Shown piece by piece: positions 37,538 through 54,531 of a stretch of 64,000 nucleotides of DNA. The notes under the pieces were generated by a model, which had not been told where the DNA came from, searched no databases, and saw only the letters and a program-made list of their open reading frames with translations. A program made the translations under genes and the position numbers. The first letter of the stretch is position 1, and each line of letters opens with the position of its first letter. Source of the stretch: Microbotryum silenes-acaulis (Eukaryota; Basidiomycota; Microbotryomycetes; Microbotryales; Microbotryaceae); contig QPFY01000001.1 of assembly GCA_003665825.1 (NCBI GenBank), positions 551,001 through 615,000 of the forward strand. Reading direction: 5' to 3'.

Positions 37538-37969
37538 GCCATGTCCTCAAAGTCGACCATGGGTTACACCTTTGTCTTCGCAGGCGCGGCCGTCTCGTGG
37601 TCATCTCGCCTCCAGTCGCGGGTTGCCGACTCTACTTGTGACGCCGAGTACCTGGCCTTGTCGCACGCTGGCAAGGAGGCTATCTTCCTGCGTCAGCTCT
37701 TTGGTGAGCTTGGGCTTCCCTCCTCTCGGCCGGTTCTCATCTATGGCGACAACCAAGGTGCCAATGCCCTCACCAAGAATCCGGTCTTCCACGCTCGCAC
37801 TCGGCATATTCGGCTCCGCGAACACTTCGTCCGGGATATGGTCTCCCTGGGTGACATCAGTGTACAGTACATTGCCACCGGCGAGATGACGGCCGATATC
37901 TTCACCAAGGCTTTGTCTCGCGACCTGTTCGCTCGGCACCGCGGTCGACTTGGTGTCTGCACTCCCTGA
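37538..37969 (+). pseudogene. B1 RNase H C-terminal part
   Basis: Resumes B1 in frame after the CCTGC duplication ([12 protein letters not shown]), with [14 protein letters not shown] and the conserved [14 protein letters not shown] block. It ends LGVCTP at TGA 37967-37969, before the G-run. Unlike Copia-A and C, B stops before its 3' LTR. Confidence 0.92.
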
Positions 37970-37987
37970 TACTCGAAGTAGGGGGGG

Positions 37988-39170
<1,183 letters not shown>

Positions 39171-42100
39171 CCCCCCCCCACGCGAACGCGAGGTAGACTT
39201 GAGCCGTGGGTGCCGCGTCCGGAGGCCTAGAGCATAGCAATGTATACCAAAAATCTTGGGACCCAGCGCTTTGGTGAATAGGTCCGCAACCATGTCCGCT
39301 GTGCCAACGTGTGAGAGGGAGATATCGCCTCGGTTGACCATGTCGCGGACAAAATGCTCGCGGAGGCGTATGTGTCGAGTGCCGGAGGTGCGAACGGGGT
39401 CGTGAGCGACGGCGGCCGCGGCCTCGTTGTCGGTGAAGATGTGAGCTGCATCGATCGGGCGAACGTGGAGCTCGGAGAGGAGTTGCGTAAGGTAAATCGC
39501 TTCCTTACCAGCGTGCGACAAGGCGAGGTATTCGGCATCAGTGGTGGAATCCGCCACCCGAGTCTGACGCTTCGATGACCAAGAGACGGCGGAGCCGGCC
39601 AAGTAAAAGACGAAGCCCATTGTGGAGATGGACGTGTCGACGCAGGCACCCCAGTTCGCATCGGAATACCCAACCACACCCGTAACTTTGGCTGGACCGC
39701 GGGCGTAGAGTAGCTCATCGCGGTACGTGGCGCGAAGGTAGCGAAGGACGTGTTTGACGGCAATCCAATGACGGCGGCCAGGGTTGTTGGCGAACCGGGA
39801 CAAGTACGAGACGGCGAAGGCAATGTCGGGTCGAGTGCCAAGGGAAATGTACAGGAGGGAGCCAATGGCTTGTAGGTACCACGATCGAATGCGCTCCGTT
39901 CCTTGACCCGGAACTGCCGTGAGCGAGAGGCCGGGCGTCATTGGCACCGTAGCGCCGCGTGTCGTGGTGTCGAAGTGAAACCGGGCGAGCACGTCCATGA
40001 TGTAGCGTTCCTGGGATAGGGCAATGGAGCCGTCGTCCAGGCGGCGGATTTGGATGCCGAGGATGTATTCCGCGGGGCCGAGTCGTTTGACGCCGTATCG
40101 TTGTTCGAGGCCGGAGATGACGCGTTCGATCTCGTCGAGGGCGGGGCTGACAATGAGGAGATCGTCGACATACAAGGCGATATAATGGGGCCGTTGCTGA
40201 TCATCAATGTGAGAGTAAATGCAGTGATCAGTGCCCGTTGCCTTGTACCCGAGACTCCTGAGTGATGTGTCAATGTGGCGATTCCAGATGCGACCGGCCT
40301 GCTTGAGACCGTAGATTGAGCGCCGCAGGCGGAGAATCTTATCACTTGGGAAGTCGAAACCTCGTGGCGTCGTCATCCAGATATCGTGATCGAGCTCGCC
40401 GTGGAGGTAAGCCTTGTCGATGTCGGCCTGATGAACGTGGTAACCATTGGCAGCGGCGAGGGCAAGGAGGCAGCGAATGGAGGAGAACCGGGCGACGGGT
40501 GCGAAAGTCTCCGAGAAGTCGATGCCGTCGCGTTGTCGGTTACCTTGCGCTACGAGACGTGCCTTGTGCCCCGTGACTTCGCCGCGTGCGTCGCGTTTGG
40601 TCTTCCAGACGAACTTGGAGGTGACGATAGTGGCGCCCGGTGGTACGGAGGATCGAGGCTCGATGGTGAACACCTTGAAGTCGTCGCGCATGGCGGTGAA
40701 CTCGGCGGCGGCAGCCTGAGCCCAGATGTCGTGCTCGTCGCTGGACATTGCTTCGCGCCAGGTCTGAGGATCGCTAGTAATCGACTTGACGGGCTCGATG
40801 GCGTCGAGGGTGGGGTCGTCGTCGTCTGTGGCGATGAAGGCGCGGTGGTGGCGAGAGAGGAAATCGATCTCATCAGGGGAGTCGTCATCGGAGGGCTGTT
40901 CAGCGGGGGCAATGGCGGGTGCGGGCGTCACCAGGGTGTCGTCGTCGGATCGATGTACGTCCATCAGGTTGAGGCGAACCGCGGTGTTGGAGTTGAGGAG
41001 GTCAAGCGGGTCGTCCGAGTCATCGAGGGACGGTCCTCCGGCCGAGGACGTGGCGGGCGACGAAAGCGGGACAAGCGACGGGGACGGCGAGGGGCTGATA
41101 TCTGTAGAATTAAGTAAGGATCCGCCAGTGTACCCTGGGGCCACGTCAACGGCGCTCATGGCAGAATCATCAAGAGAGGATGAGACGTCCATGTGCGCCG
41201 ACCTTACTAGTGGGGTCCTCGTCTTGACGGCGGGGGCGGGCGTGTCGGCGGGAATGACGAACTGGCGTTCGGTGTTGTCCACATCGACGGGCGTGTTGAT
41301 TGGGAGGCCGGGGAAGTCGTCGTCGAGGAAGGTGGCATTTCGGCCAATCACAACCTTGTTGGTATAATGGTCGAAGAAACGGAAAGCCTTGGAGGCGAGG
41401 TCGTAACCGGTGAAGATCACGCGCGCGGCCTTGGGGTCGAGCTTGCTGCGAAGGTCCGGCGCGACCGTGAGCCAGGCCGCGCAGCCGAACGGGTGGAGGG
41501 CGGTGGTGGTGGTGCGTCGGCCGTTCCAAACGGATTCTGGAGTCTGTTTGGCCAAAGCTGAGTGTGAGCACCTGTTTTTGCAATAAACGAAGTACGCAGC
41601 CGCTTCATCCCAAAAGGTGGCCGGCAGATGGGAGTCAGCAAGGAGGGCGAGGATGCCCTCGACAATGGAGAGATTGACACGTTCGGCACGACCGTTTTGC
41701 TGAGGTGTGTAGGGGATAGAGTATTGACGACGAATGCCCCTGGACTTGCAGAACTCCGTGAATGCGTTCGATCGGTACTCCCCGCCGTTGTCAGTGCGAA
41801 GGGTTTTTAAACGCGCGTTCGTCTCTAACTCCACTTCGGCGAGCCAAGTCTGGAAGGTCGGGAAGACGTCGCTTTTGTGATCGATCGCGTATGCCCAGAG
41901 TTTGCGAGAGTGGTCGTCAAGAAATGTGACAAGGTAGCGCTTCCCGGTCAAGGACGGAGTGGGGAACGAAAGGACATCGCTGTGCACGAGGCCGAGTCTC
42001 TCGGGGGAATGCGACTCAGAGTCGGGAAAAGGAAGACGGTGGCCTTTGGAACCAAGGCAAGCATTGCAAACAAACTCCTCTACGTCTTTGTCACTGTACC

Positions 42101-43740
42101 CGGCCCCAAACCCGTCCAGCAAACCTGCGGCGATCATCTTCTGTATAGAGGATGGGGCAAGATGGCCGAGGCAGCGGTGAAGGGTAAGCAGGGGCACGGT
42201 AGACTCAGAACGCGAGAGAAGGGCAAGCTGCTGACACTTGGTGTGATCCGCGTCCAAAAGGTAGAGACCGTCGTTAACCCTGGTACCGTGAGCAATGGCC
42301 TGGCCGTCCTTGGCGATGTCGATGCCGTCGCTGGTGAAGGCGAGTCGAACGCGGTCGGTGTCGCAGAGGCGAGAAACAGAGAGGAGGTTGACGTGGAGGC
42401 CCGGCGTGTGCAGAACGCCACGCAGCGTGATCGGATGTCCGGTCTTGGCAACGAACGCTACGTCCCCCATACCAATGGCCGTGATACCGCCGGCGATGCC
42501 GCCGATCTTGGTGTGCGCCGTCTGGCGATAAGCCGTGAATAGAGAGCGATCGGCGACCATGTGTGCCGTGGCGCCCGAGTCGACTACAAAGGCGTCAGTC
42601 GGGAGTTGCCGGCGAGCGAACAGGCAGGAGGCGAAATAGCCGATGTTAGGCTGTTGAGCGGCGGGGAGAGACGTGTCGTCCTGGTTGTCGTCGCCGGTGT
42701 GTTTCTGTTCGCCCCGGTGCTTGCAGTCGAGGGCCCAGTGACCTTTCTTGTGGCAGCGGCGGCAGGGGCCGGCGGGCGGGTGTGTCGCCCGTGAGGTGCA
42801 GTCGCGCAGACGGTGGCCGGGGGCGCGGCAGGCGGGACAAGGGGAGGCGGTGGCGAGCATGGCCGAGTGCGATGACGAGAGTCCCGCCGAGCGAAGCTGG
42901 ATGCGAATGCGATCCGTCAGCGTCGTGAGTTCCGGGAGGTCGCGTTGGTTGCGCTGCTCGTCCGTGAACGTGAGTCGGAAGCTGTCGAGGCAGGGTGGGA
43001 CCATGGCGAGCACGTGAGTGGCGAGCACGTCGTTGAGCGAGGTTTTGGCGTCGCGGATTTCCTGCGCGATCGACATGTATTCACGGAGCCACGTGTCGTA
43101 CGCCTCGACGGAGGCAGGCATCTTCCTGAAGTCCCAAAGGCGGGCGAACAACTCGAGGGTACGAGTGGCGTCGTCCGGTGCGAAACGAGCCTTGAGTGCG
43201 GCGAAGATGCGTGGTGCCGACAGGTCGTCGCTGGGGATGGTGTCGAGGGTGGCTGAGACGTCGGCTGAGTCGATCGAGCCAACGATGATTTCACGCGCGG
43301 CGTCGTCACGGGCGGCAAGCTGGTCGGCCGTCCACGTCGGGGGAATGACACCGTCAAGAACGTAACCACGGGCTTGATTTGGAAGCGCGAGACGGAGTTG
43401 ACGTAACCAGTTTGTAAACGACTTAGGGCCGTCAAGGCGAGCGTGCTTGGGGAACACGACTTTTGATGCGGTGGCGGTGTTTGCCTGCGTGGCAGTGACG
43501 GGCGGGGAGGCGGCGGCGGCGGCAGGGGGCTGTGAGGCCTGTAGAGCGGCAAGCTGTGCCTGTAGCGTGGCGATTTGCACGCTGATCGAAGGGTCAGGGG
43601 AGCTGATGTCCCTGGGGGGCGAAGGCGGGGCGGGGGAGCTGTCCATGCTGCGATGGTGCGATGGGCTGGGGCGGCTCGAGTGGCTGGGCTCGAGGGAAAA
43701 ATTTCAAGCGGCGGGGCTGGTAGCTCGTGGGCTTATAACC

Positions 43741-45936
<2,196 letters not shown>

Positions 45937-47106
45937 ACCAGTTTGGGATATGGGAGAGCCTTGGTCAGAGGCAGGAGGCGCGCGTGAGTCCTGGTCAGGG
46001 ATGTCACGGGCCGGGGAGGGACGGCGCAGGCCTTGGTCAGAGGCAGCGGGCACAGGTCCAGGGAGCTCAGCGCGAGGCGCCAGAGAGCGAGGGGAAGCAA
46101 CGAGCAAAGGCTCAGAGTGGTCTACCTGGTCAGGGTAAATGTCGGCGGCCACAGGAAGCGGAATGGCGCCGGTGTGGGTGTTGGCCACAGGCTGCAGGGC
46201 GGGGAACTCAGATTCACGAAAGACGACGTTGCGACTGAGGATAATTTTGCGTGTAGCCGGGTCGAAGAGGCGATAGGCCTTTGCATGGTCGTCGAGCCCT
46301 ACGAAGATGAGTGGCACGGCCTTGGGGTCGAGGTCGGTGCGCTTAACCGAGGGGAGGCAGTGCCAAGCGCGGCAGCCAAAGGCACGCAGCGAGGAGACAT
46401 CCGGTGCGACGCCATGCCAGCGAGTGTCGGGAATATCGCCACGGATGCCCGCATGGGGCATCAAGTTCTTGCAGTGCACGAAGTACTTGGCAGCTTCGGC
46501 CCAGAGACGTGTATCGGCGCCGGCCGAGTAGAGCAAAGCAAGGATACCCTCTTTGATGGTCCGATTGGTGCGTTCAACACGTCCGTTTTGTTGAGGCGTG
46601 TACGGAATAGTGAGTTCGCGACGGATGCCCTTGGTCAAACAGAAGTCGACAAAGTTGCGCAGAGTGAACTCGCCACCATTGTCAGAGCGAATGGTTTTTA
46701 CCCGATCACCCGTGGTGTTCTCTACCTCAAGAATCCAGTCGCGGGGACGGTGAAAGACGTCGCTCTTGTAAGTGAGGAGGATGCACCAATGTTTGCGGGT
46801 GTAGTCGTCGACAATCACAAGCATGTAGCGATGACCGCCGAAGCTGGCTCGAGGCATTTGGGCAACGTCGACATGGACAAGGTCCAGACGGCCAGACGCA
46901 ATGGACTGGGAACGACTGAAAGGAAGGGCGTGCGCTTTGGAAGCGAGACAAGCATTGCAATTGAAGGACCTAACCTCCTCCTCTGAATATACCCAATCCA
47001 CCCCAGTGACCAAGCCTTTCTGCACGACGTTCTTGAGTTGCGCAACGGGTAAATGCGCGAAGCGACGGTGCAGAGTCAGCAAGGAAACTCTGTGAGGGGT
47101 GGCAAG
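45937..47106 (-). mobile_element. Copia-B copy B3, integrase fragment
   Basis: Minus-strand Copia-B from the pre-integrase zinc finger (LLTLHRRFAHLPV, CNACLASK) through the D,D35E core (VDV, RSDNGGE, NGRVERTN) to the linker (SPISQTG). No stop is seen. C3 ends on its left side and D is inserted on its right, so this is a middle slice of an older Copia-B. It differs from B1 by a few bases, for example PRDW for LRNW. Confidence 0.9.
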
Positions 47107-47414
47107 TGTTAAGTCGTATGTCTCGAGAGGGGACTGGATCGGCAACCAGTAAGTACACGAGACACAATACGAGTTGCGGGAAGTATATTGGAGCGTTAGG
47201 ATTTCAACTAACCTGGATCGGCAACCAGTAAGTACACGAGACACAATACGAGTTGCGGGAAGTATATTGGAGCGTTAAGGGAAAGACTATAAGAGGCGCG
47301 CAGTGCGAGTGCGCGAAATATCTCTAAGTCCAAAAGGGGTCCGAGCGGCGCGCGGCTGGCTAGGCTGGGCGCGGGTTTGAGATCGACCTAAGCAAGAGTG
47401 TATGGAATTCAACA
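47107..47414 (-). repeat. D 3' LTR (308 bp)
   Basis: On the minus strand it begins TGTTGAATTCCATACAC and ends GACTTAACA. It holds a duplicated segment (about 66 bp, ending GGTTGCCGATCCAG) split by the spacer GTTAGTTGAAAT. The ends resemble those of element E. Confidence 0.85.
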
Positions 47415-47436
47415 CCCCCCCTCGCTCGAAGCTTAC

Positions 47437-49510
47437 TTAGCCTCTAAGGCCCAGGTTGTCACGATGAACCTTGAATGCCAAGGGTCCAAGTGCCTTGGTG
47501 AAGATATCGGCGACCATGGTTTTTGTGTCCACATAGTCGACTTGAATGGTGCCCAGCCTGACCTGGTCGCGTACAAAGTGCTCACGAATGCGAATGTGAC
47601 GGGACCGGTGGTGAAGGGTGGGGTTCTTGGCGAGAGCAATGGCGCCTTGGTTGTCGCCGTACAGTTGGACAGGGGCTCGTGTGTCAACGCCCAGCTCCAT
47701 AAGCAGTTCTTGGAGGTGGCCGGCTTCCTTTGAGGCATGTGAGAGGGCGAGGTACTCGGCGTCTGTGGTGGAGTCGGCCACACGGTTTTGCACTTTGGAG
47801 GACCAGGAGATGACAGATCCAGCCAGGTGGAAGCTGTACCCCATGGTTGACCGTGATGATGTGGTGCAGGTTCCCCAGTCTGCGTCAGAGTAACCGGTGA
47901 AGCCGGAGAACTTGCCTTGTTCAGAGCTGTAGTGCAGTCCCAGACGTGCGGTTCCACGTAAGTACCGGAAGACAGTCTTGATGGCCGTCCAGTGTTCAGG
48001 TGTGGGACTGGCAGAGAAGCGTGCAAGGTATCCAACGGCGTAGGAGATGTCTGGGCGAGTACCAGTGGCGGCGTAGAGGAGGCACCCAATGGCCTGCATG
48101 TAGCGTGTCTGAGCGATCTTTGACGGTTCCGCGAGCGAATGCTCAAGCTGGCGGTTTGGGGCCATGGGCGTGGAGGCGGGGCTGCTGTCAGACATGCCAA
48201 ATCTGCGGAGGATGCTGGTGATGTACGCCTCCTGCGACAGGATGATGGACTTGTCGGCCTGTCGTTTGATCTGGATCCCCAAGATGTATTGGGCTGGGCC
48301 AAGTCGCTTGATGCCGTATTTTTGCTCCAGGCCGTTGAGGATGCGCTCGATCTCGTCCTCCGAAGGGCTGACCATCAGCAAGTCATCGACGTAGAGGGCG
48401 ATGTAGTGGTAGTGGTCGCCGTCGCGTCGTACATATACGCAATGATCCTTGGCTGTGGCGCGGTAGTTGAGGCTTTTTAGCGTCAAGTCAATGTGCTCGT
48501 TCCAGATTCGGCCGGCCTGCTTGAGGCCATAGATCGATCGATGGAGTTTGAGGACTTTACCGGGCATGTCAACACCTTGTGGGACGCGCATGTAGAGGTC
48601 TTCCTTCAGTTCGCCGTGGAGGTATGCCTTGTCAACGTCAGCCTGATAGACGTGGAGGTTCTTGGCGGCGGCCAGGGCGATGAGAGCCCGGATTGAGGTG
48701 AACTTGGCAACAGGAGCAAACGTCTCATCGTAATCGATACCTGGGCGCTGGGAAAACCCCTGTGCAACGAGCCGGCCCTTGTGCGAAGTAATCTTGCCAA
48801 GTTGGTCGCGTTTGGTGCGGAAGATGAACCTGGATCCAAGGACTTTGGCACCGGGGGGCAGTGAGGAGGAGTCGACCGGGGTGAAGCATTTGTACTCGGT
48901 GGCAAGGGAGTGAAACTCATCGGCTGCTGCTTGCCTCCAGATCTCCTCTTTACCTGACTTGACCGCCTGCGACCAATTTTGGGGGTCCTCGGTTGGCCCT
49001 TCAAGTTCGACGACCGATGAACCAGCAGTGGTGGCGGCGAAGGCAGCGGCGCGAGACGGGCATGACAAGAAGTCGATTGGGTCGGCCGAGTCGTCGGTCA
49101 CGTCCGACGCAGGAGGTGATGGCGAGAACTGAGCCCTGGACATGTCGGACGGTGTGTCAAAGCCATCGTTGGACATGTCGATCGTTGTGTCGTCACTCGC
49201 GTTGGTCTCAAGCGCGGCAAATCGATTTTCGTGCACAACAGGTTGGAGGGACGGAGGTGGTGCAGCGCGGGAGCCATGGGCAGTGTCAACAAAGGTCCAG
49301 TCGCCAGTGGTGGACGTCATGGGAGGTTTCGGTTGGTCGATCGGGGCATCTCGAGCGGGGAAGACTTTCTCATCGAATAGGACGTCGCGGCTCTGGAAGA
49401 ACGAAGTTGTGGCCGAGTCGTACAGCGTCCAGGCCTTGGATTTGTTATCGATGCCAACGAAGATGAATGGTTTGGCCTTGGGGTCGAGTTTTGCCCGCTT
49501 GTGCTGAGGG
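47437..49510 (-). pseudogene. D integrase end, RT and RNase H
   Basis: Starts inside the integrase C-terminal region (KRAKLDPKAKPFIFVGID), then a linker with many Asp and Ser, RT ([36 protein letters not shown]) and RNase H ([24 protein letters not shown]). It stops at GLRG before the G-run. No internal stop is seen. The pol resembles Copia-B more than Copia-A in several motifs ([17 protein letters not shown]). It is truncated by A5. Confidence 0.9.
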
Positions 49511-49865
49511 TGTGAGGAATCCACTCTCCGCTCGGGTCAGGACTTAGGCGCGCGGAGCGAGCCGGGCGCATCGGCTCAGGACTTAGGCGCGCGGAGCGAG
49601 CCGGGCACATCGGCCCAGGACTTGGGCGCGCGGAGCGAGCCTGGGACTTAGGCGCGCGCAGCGAGCCTGGCACATTGGCTCAGCCCCGAGGCTCCCTGGC
49701 TGAGGACTTGGGGCGCGCGGCTCCCTTACTGTTAGCTTCCTATTCATCACTCTTGGCTATAACTACATCGCTGACGTAGTAGAGTTGATCGAATAGGTAT
49801 GTTGAAATGATATTCATCACTCTTGGCTATAACTACATCGCTGACGTAGTAGAGTTGATCGAATA
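49511..49865 (+). repeat. A5 5' LTR (355 bp)
   Basis: Identical by eye to both A3 LTRs (A-II type). Confidence 0.95.
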
Positions 49866-49957
49866 GGTTATAAGCCCACGAGCTACCAGCCCCGCCGCTT
49901 GCATTTTCCCTCGAGCCCAGCCACTCGAGCCGCCCCAGCCCATCGCACCATCGCAGC

Positions 49958-52111
49958 ATGGACAGCTCCCCCGCCCCGCCCTCGCCTCCCAGGGACACCA
50001 GCTCCCCTGACCCTTCGATCAGCGTGCAAATCGCCACGCTACAGGCACAGCTTGCCGCTCTACAGGCCTCACCGCCCCCTGCCGCCGCCGCCGCCGCCAC
50101 CCCGCCCGTCACTGCCACGCAGGCAAACACCGCCACCGCATCAAAAGTCGTGTTCCCCAAGCACGCTCGTCTTGACGGGCCTAAGTCGTTTACGAACTGG
50201 TTACGTCAACTCCGTCTCGCGCTTCCAAATCAAGTCCGTGGTTACGTTCTTGACGGTGTCATCCCCCCGACATGGACGGCTGACCAGCTTGCCGCCCGTG
50301 ACGACGCCGCGCGGGAAATCATCGTTGGCTCGATCGACTCCGCCGACGTCTCAGCCACCCTCGACACCATCCCCAGCGACGACCTGTCGGCACCACGCAT
50401 CTTCGCCGCACTCAAGGCTCGTTTCGCACCGGACGACGCCACTCGCACCCTCGAGTTGTTCGCCCGCCTTTGGGATTTCAGGAAGATGCCTGCCTCCGTC
50501 GAGGCGTACGACACCTGGCTCCGCGAATACATGTCGATCGCGCAGGAAATCCGCGACGCCAAAACCTCGCTCAACGACGTGCTCGCCACTCACGTGCTCG
50601 CCATGGTCCCACCTTGCCTCGACAGCTTCCGCCTCACATTCACGGACGAGCAGCGCAACCAACGCGACCTCCCGGAACTCACGACGCTGACGGATCGCAT
50701 TCGCATCCAGCTTCGCTCGGCGGGACTCTCGTCATCACACTCGGCCATGCTCGCCACCGCCTCCCCTTGTCCCGCCTGCCGCGCCCCCGGCCACCGCCTG
50801 CGCGACTGCACCTCACGGGCGAAACACCCGCCCGCCGGCCCCTGCCGCCGCTGCCACAAGAAAGGGCACTGGGCCCTCGACTGCAAGCACCGGGGCGAAC
50901 AAAAACACACCGGCGACGACAACCAGGACGACATGTCTCTCCCCGCCGCTCAACAGCCTAACGTCGGCTATTTCGCCTCCTGCCTGTTCGCTCGCCGGCA
51001 ACTCCCGACTGATGCCTTTGTAGTCGACTCGGGCGCCACGGCACACATGGTCGCCGATCGTTCTCTATTCACGGCTTATCGCCAGACGGCGCACACCAAG
51101 ATCGGCGGCATTGCCGGCGGTATCACGGCCATCGGCATGGGGGACGTAGCGTTCGTTGCCAAGACCGGACATCCGATCACGCTGCGTGGCGTTCTGCACA
51201 CGCCGGGCCTCCACGTCAACCTCCTCTCCGTCTCTCGCCTCTGCGACACCGACCGCGTTCGACTCGCCTTCACCAGCGACGGCATCGACATCGCCAAGGA
51301 CGGCCAGGCCATTGCTCACGGTACCAGGGTTAACGACGGTCTCTACCTTTTGGACGCGGACCACACCAAGTGTCAGCAGCTTGCCTTTCTCTCGCGTTCT
51401 GAGTCGACCGTGCCCCTGCTTACCCTTCACCGCTGCCTCGGCCATCTTGCCCCATCCTCTATACAGAAGATGATCGCCGCAGGTTTGCTGGACGGGTTTG
51501 GGGCCGGGTACAGTGACAAAGACGTAGAGGAGTTTGTTTGCAATGCTTGCCTTGGTTCCAAAGGCCACCGTCTTCCTTTTCCCGACTCTGAGTCGCATTC
51601 CCCCGAAAGACTCGGCCTCGTGCACAGCGATGTCCTTTCGTTCCCCACTCCGTCCTTGACCGGGAAGCGCTACCTTGTCACATTTCTTGACGACCACTCT
51701 CGCAAACTCTGGGCATACGCGATCGATCACAAAAGCGACGTCTTCCCGACCTTCCAGACTTGGCTCGCCGAAGTGGAGTTAGAGACGAACGAGCGTTTAA
51801 GGACCCTTCGCACCGACAACGGCGGGGAGTACCAATCGAACGCATTCACGGAGTTCTGCAAGTCCAGGGGCATTCGTCGTCAATACTCTATCCCCTACAC
51901 ACCTCAGCAAAACGGTCGTGCCGAACGTGTCAATCTCTCCATTGTCGAGGGCGTCCTCGCCCTCCTTGCTGACTCCCATCTGCCGGCCACCTTTTGGGAT
52001 GAAGCGGCTGCGTACTTCGTTTATTGCAAAAACAGGTGCTCACACTCAGCTTTGGCCAAACAGACTCCAGAATCCGTTTGGAACGGCCAACGCACCACCG
52101 CCACCGCCCTC
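49958..52111 (+). pseudogene. A5 Gag-protease-integrase fragment
   Basis: Start ATG 49958. Gag with two CCHC knuckles, protease DSG and integrase D,D35E are present, nearly identical to A3 (one visible change, ERLRTLRT for ERLKTLRT). B2 interrupts after the codons for RTTATAL, before the integrase C-terminal region. The open frame beyond this into the B2 LTR is not meaningful. Confidence 0.92.
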
Positions 52112-52670
52112 TATGAAGTTACGACGACTGCTCAAGCAGTGGTAAGGCTCTGATCGACGGACCAAGGAGACCAGACCAAGAAGTTGCTTGTTACACACCT
52201 GCTCAAGCAGTGGTAAGGCTCTGATCGACGGACCAAGGAGACCAGACCAAGAAGTTGCTTGTTACACACCTGCTCAAGCAGTGGTAAGGCTCTGATCGAC
52301 GGACCAAGGAGACCAGACCAAGAAGTTGCTTGTTACACACCTGCTCAAGCACTACAGTGAGTTATGATAGCTAGTAAAGATAAAGGAAGAAGGAAATGTA
52401 GTGCTCACCTGCTCAAGCAGTGGTAAGGCTCTGATCGACGGACCAAGGAGACCAGACCAAGAAGTTGCTTGAGCAGGAGAGAGAGAAGCGCGGAGCCATT
52501 TGGCTCGGGTGAGCGCGCGGCTGGGTCTGCCACCTTTGTCAGGCGCACGGACCCAGCCCAGGAAAGGGAGAGAGCCTAGGTGTGGAAGGCAGGCCAAAAA
52601 GGAGGTAAGATGAGACCAAGAAAAGGAGGCATGATGCGAGAAGGAAACATAAGAGTTTGTCAATCTCACA
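52112..52670 (-). repeat. B2 3' LTR (559 bp)
   Basis: Same length as the B1 3' LTR, with the 71-bp tandem units and the intron-like 57-bp insert. Seven C on its right is the polypurine complement. Confidence 0.95.
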
Positions 52671-52688
52671 CCCCCCCTACTTCGAGTA

Positions 52689-54241
52689 TCAGGGAGTGCA
52701 GACACCAAGTCGACCGCGGTGCCGAGCGAACAGGTCGCGAGACAAAGCCTTGGTGAAGATATCGGCCGTCATCTCGCCGGTGGCAATGTACTGTACACTG
52801 ATGTCACCCAGGGAGACCATATCCCGGACGAAGTGTTCGCGGAGCCGAATATGCCGAGTGCGAGCGTGGAAGACCGGATTCTTGGTGAGGGCATTGGCAC
52901 CTTGGTTGTCGCCATAGATGAGAACCGGCCGAGAGGAGGGAAGCCCAAGCTCACCAAAGAGCTGACGCAGGAAGATAGCCTCCTTGCCAGCGTGCGACAA
53001 GGCCAGGTACTCGGCGTCACAAGTAGAGTCGGCAACCCGCGACTGGAGGCGAGATGACCACGAGACGGCCGCGCCTGCGAAGACAAAGGTGTAACCCATG
53101 GTCGACTTTGAGGACATGGCGCAGGCACCCCAGTTGCAGTCGGAGTAGCCAACCAAGGGCGCCGGATCCCCGCGGGTGTAGCGTAGGCCGTGAGACAGAG
53201 TGCCGGCGAGGTAGCGAAAGGCGTGCTTGACAGCGCCCCAGGCAGCAGCAGACGGGGACTGAGAGAACCGAGCCAAGTAACCGACGGTGTAGGCCAGGTC
53301 GGGGCGAGTACCGGTCGAGGCGTACATGAGGGAGCCAATCGCTTGCAGATACCGAGTGCGATCCGGAAAGGGAGTAGGCTGGAGTTCGACTTCAAGGCGA
53401 AGGTCGGCCTGCATGGGTGTGGCGACAGGGTGGGCGTCGGACATGCCGAAACGAGCGAGGACGTCCTTGAGGTATTGCTCTTGACTGAGGGAGATGGAGC
53501 CGTCGGCAGAACGCCGAATCTGGATACCAAGTACGTATTCCGCCTCACCAAGTCGTTTGACACCATAGCGCTGCTCAAGGCCCTGGAGGGTACGCTCGAT
53601 CTCTGGGAGGGAAGGGCTGATCATGAGCAAGTCATCGACATAGAGCGCGATATAGTGGCGCTCATCACCGACAGTTCGGACATAAACGCAGTGGTCAGAC
53701 TCCGTGGCGACGTAGCCAAGAGCCGACAAAGCAGAGTCGATCTCGTCGTTCCAGATACGTCCGGCCTGGCGCAAGCCGTAGAGTGACCGGTGCAGTTGGA
53801 GGACCTTGCCGGGCATGTAGATCCCTTCGGGCACGCGAATGTACAGGGGGGTGTCCAGTTTACCGTGGAGATAGGCCTTGTCGATGTCGGCCTGATGGAC
53901 GTGGTACCCATGAGCGGCTGCAAGGGCCAGGAGTGCGCGAATGGATGTGAACTTAGCGACGGGTGCGAAGGTCTCATCGAAATCAATGCCGGAACGCTGA
54001 GAGTCACCACGAGCAACCAGTCGGCCTTTGTAAGACTTGATGTGGCCGTGTTGGTCGCGTTTCGTGCGGAAGACAAAGCGCGAGCCGAGGACTTTGGAAT
54101 CTGCAGGCACGAGGGACTCATCAATTGGTGTGAAGGCCGAGAAATCCCGGGAGAGCGAGTCGAATTCGGCCTGGGCAGCGAGACGCCACTCGTCTGCTTG
54201 CGGGGTTGCCATCGCAGCGCGCCAGTGAGGAGGGTCCCGGG
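52689..54241 (-). pseudogene. B2 RT-RNase H part
   Basis: From DPPHWRAAMATPQADEW through RT ([24 protein letters not shown]) to RNase H (YSDCNWGACAMSS) and the stop after LGVCTP. Here the RNase H region that A7 splits in B1 is contiguous, which confirms how the two B1 parts join. No stop is seen inside. Confidence 0.93.
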
Positions 54242-54531
54242 TATTCGATCAACTCTACTACGTCAGCGATGTAGTTATAGCCAAGAGTGATGAATATCAT
54301 TTCAACATACCTATTCGATCAACTCTACTACGTCAGCGATGTAGTTATAGCCAAGAGTGATGAATAGGAATCTAACAGTAAGGGAGCCGCGCGCCCCAAG
54401 TCCTCAGCCAGCGAGCCTCGGGGCTGAGCCAATGTGCCAGGCTCGCTGCGCGCGCCTAAGTCCTGGGCCGATGCGCCCGGCTCGCTCCGCGCGCCTAAGT
54501 CCTGACCCGAGCGGAGAGTGGATTCCTCACA
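54242..54531 (-). repeat. A6 3' LTR (290 bp)
   Basis: Two 39-bp units in place of three. Followed by nine C. Confidence 0.95.

Larger units (their letters stand above)
47107..49510 (-). mobile_element. Copia-D, 3' part
   Basis: Minus-strand element with its 3' LTR at 47107-47414, G7 tract and pol. It is inserted in B3 (left target copy GCAAG, 47102-47106) and cut at 49510 by A5. Its 5' half is not in the window. It is the only Copia-D copy here. Confidence 0.9.
49511..52111 (+). mobile_element. Copia-A copy A5 (subtype A-II), 5' part
   Basis: 5' LTR, primer site and gag to integrase, cut at 52111 by B2. The left flank is D at GAGGG (49506-49510). The rest should lie right of the window beyond B2. 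Confidence 0.92.
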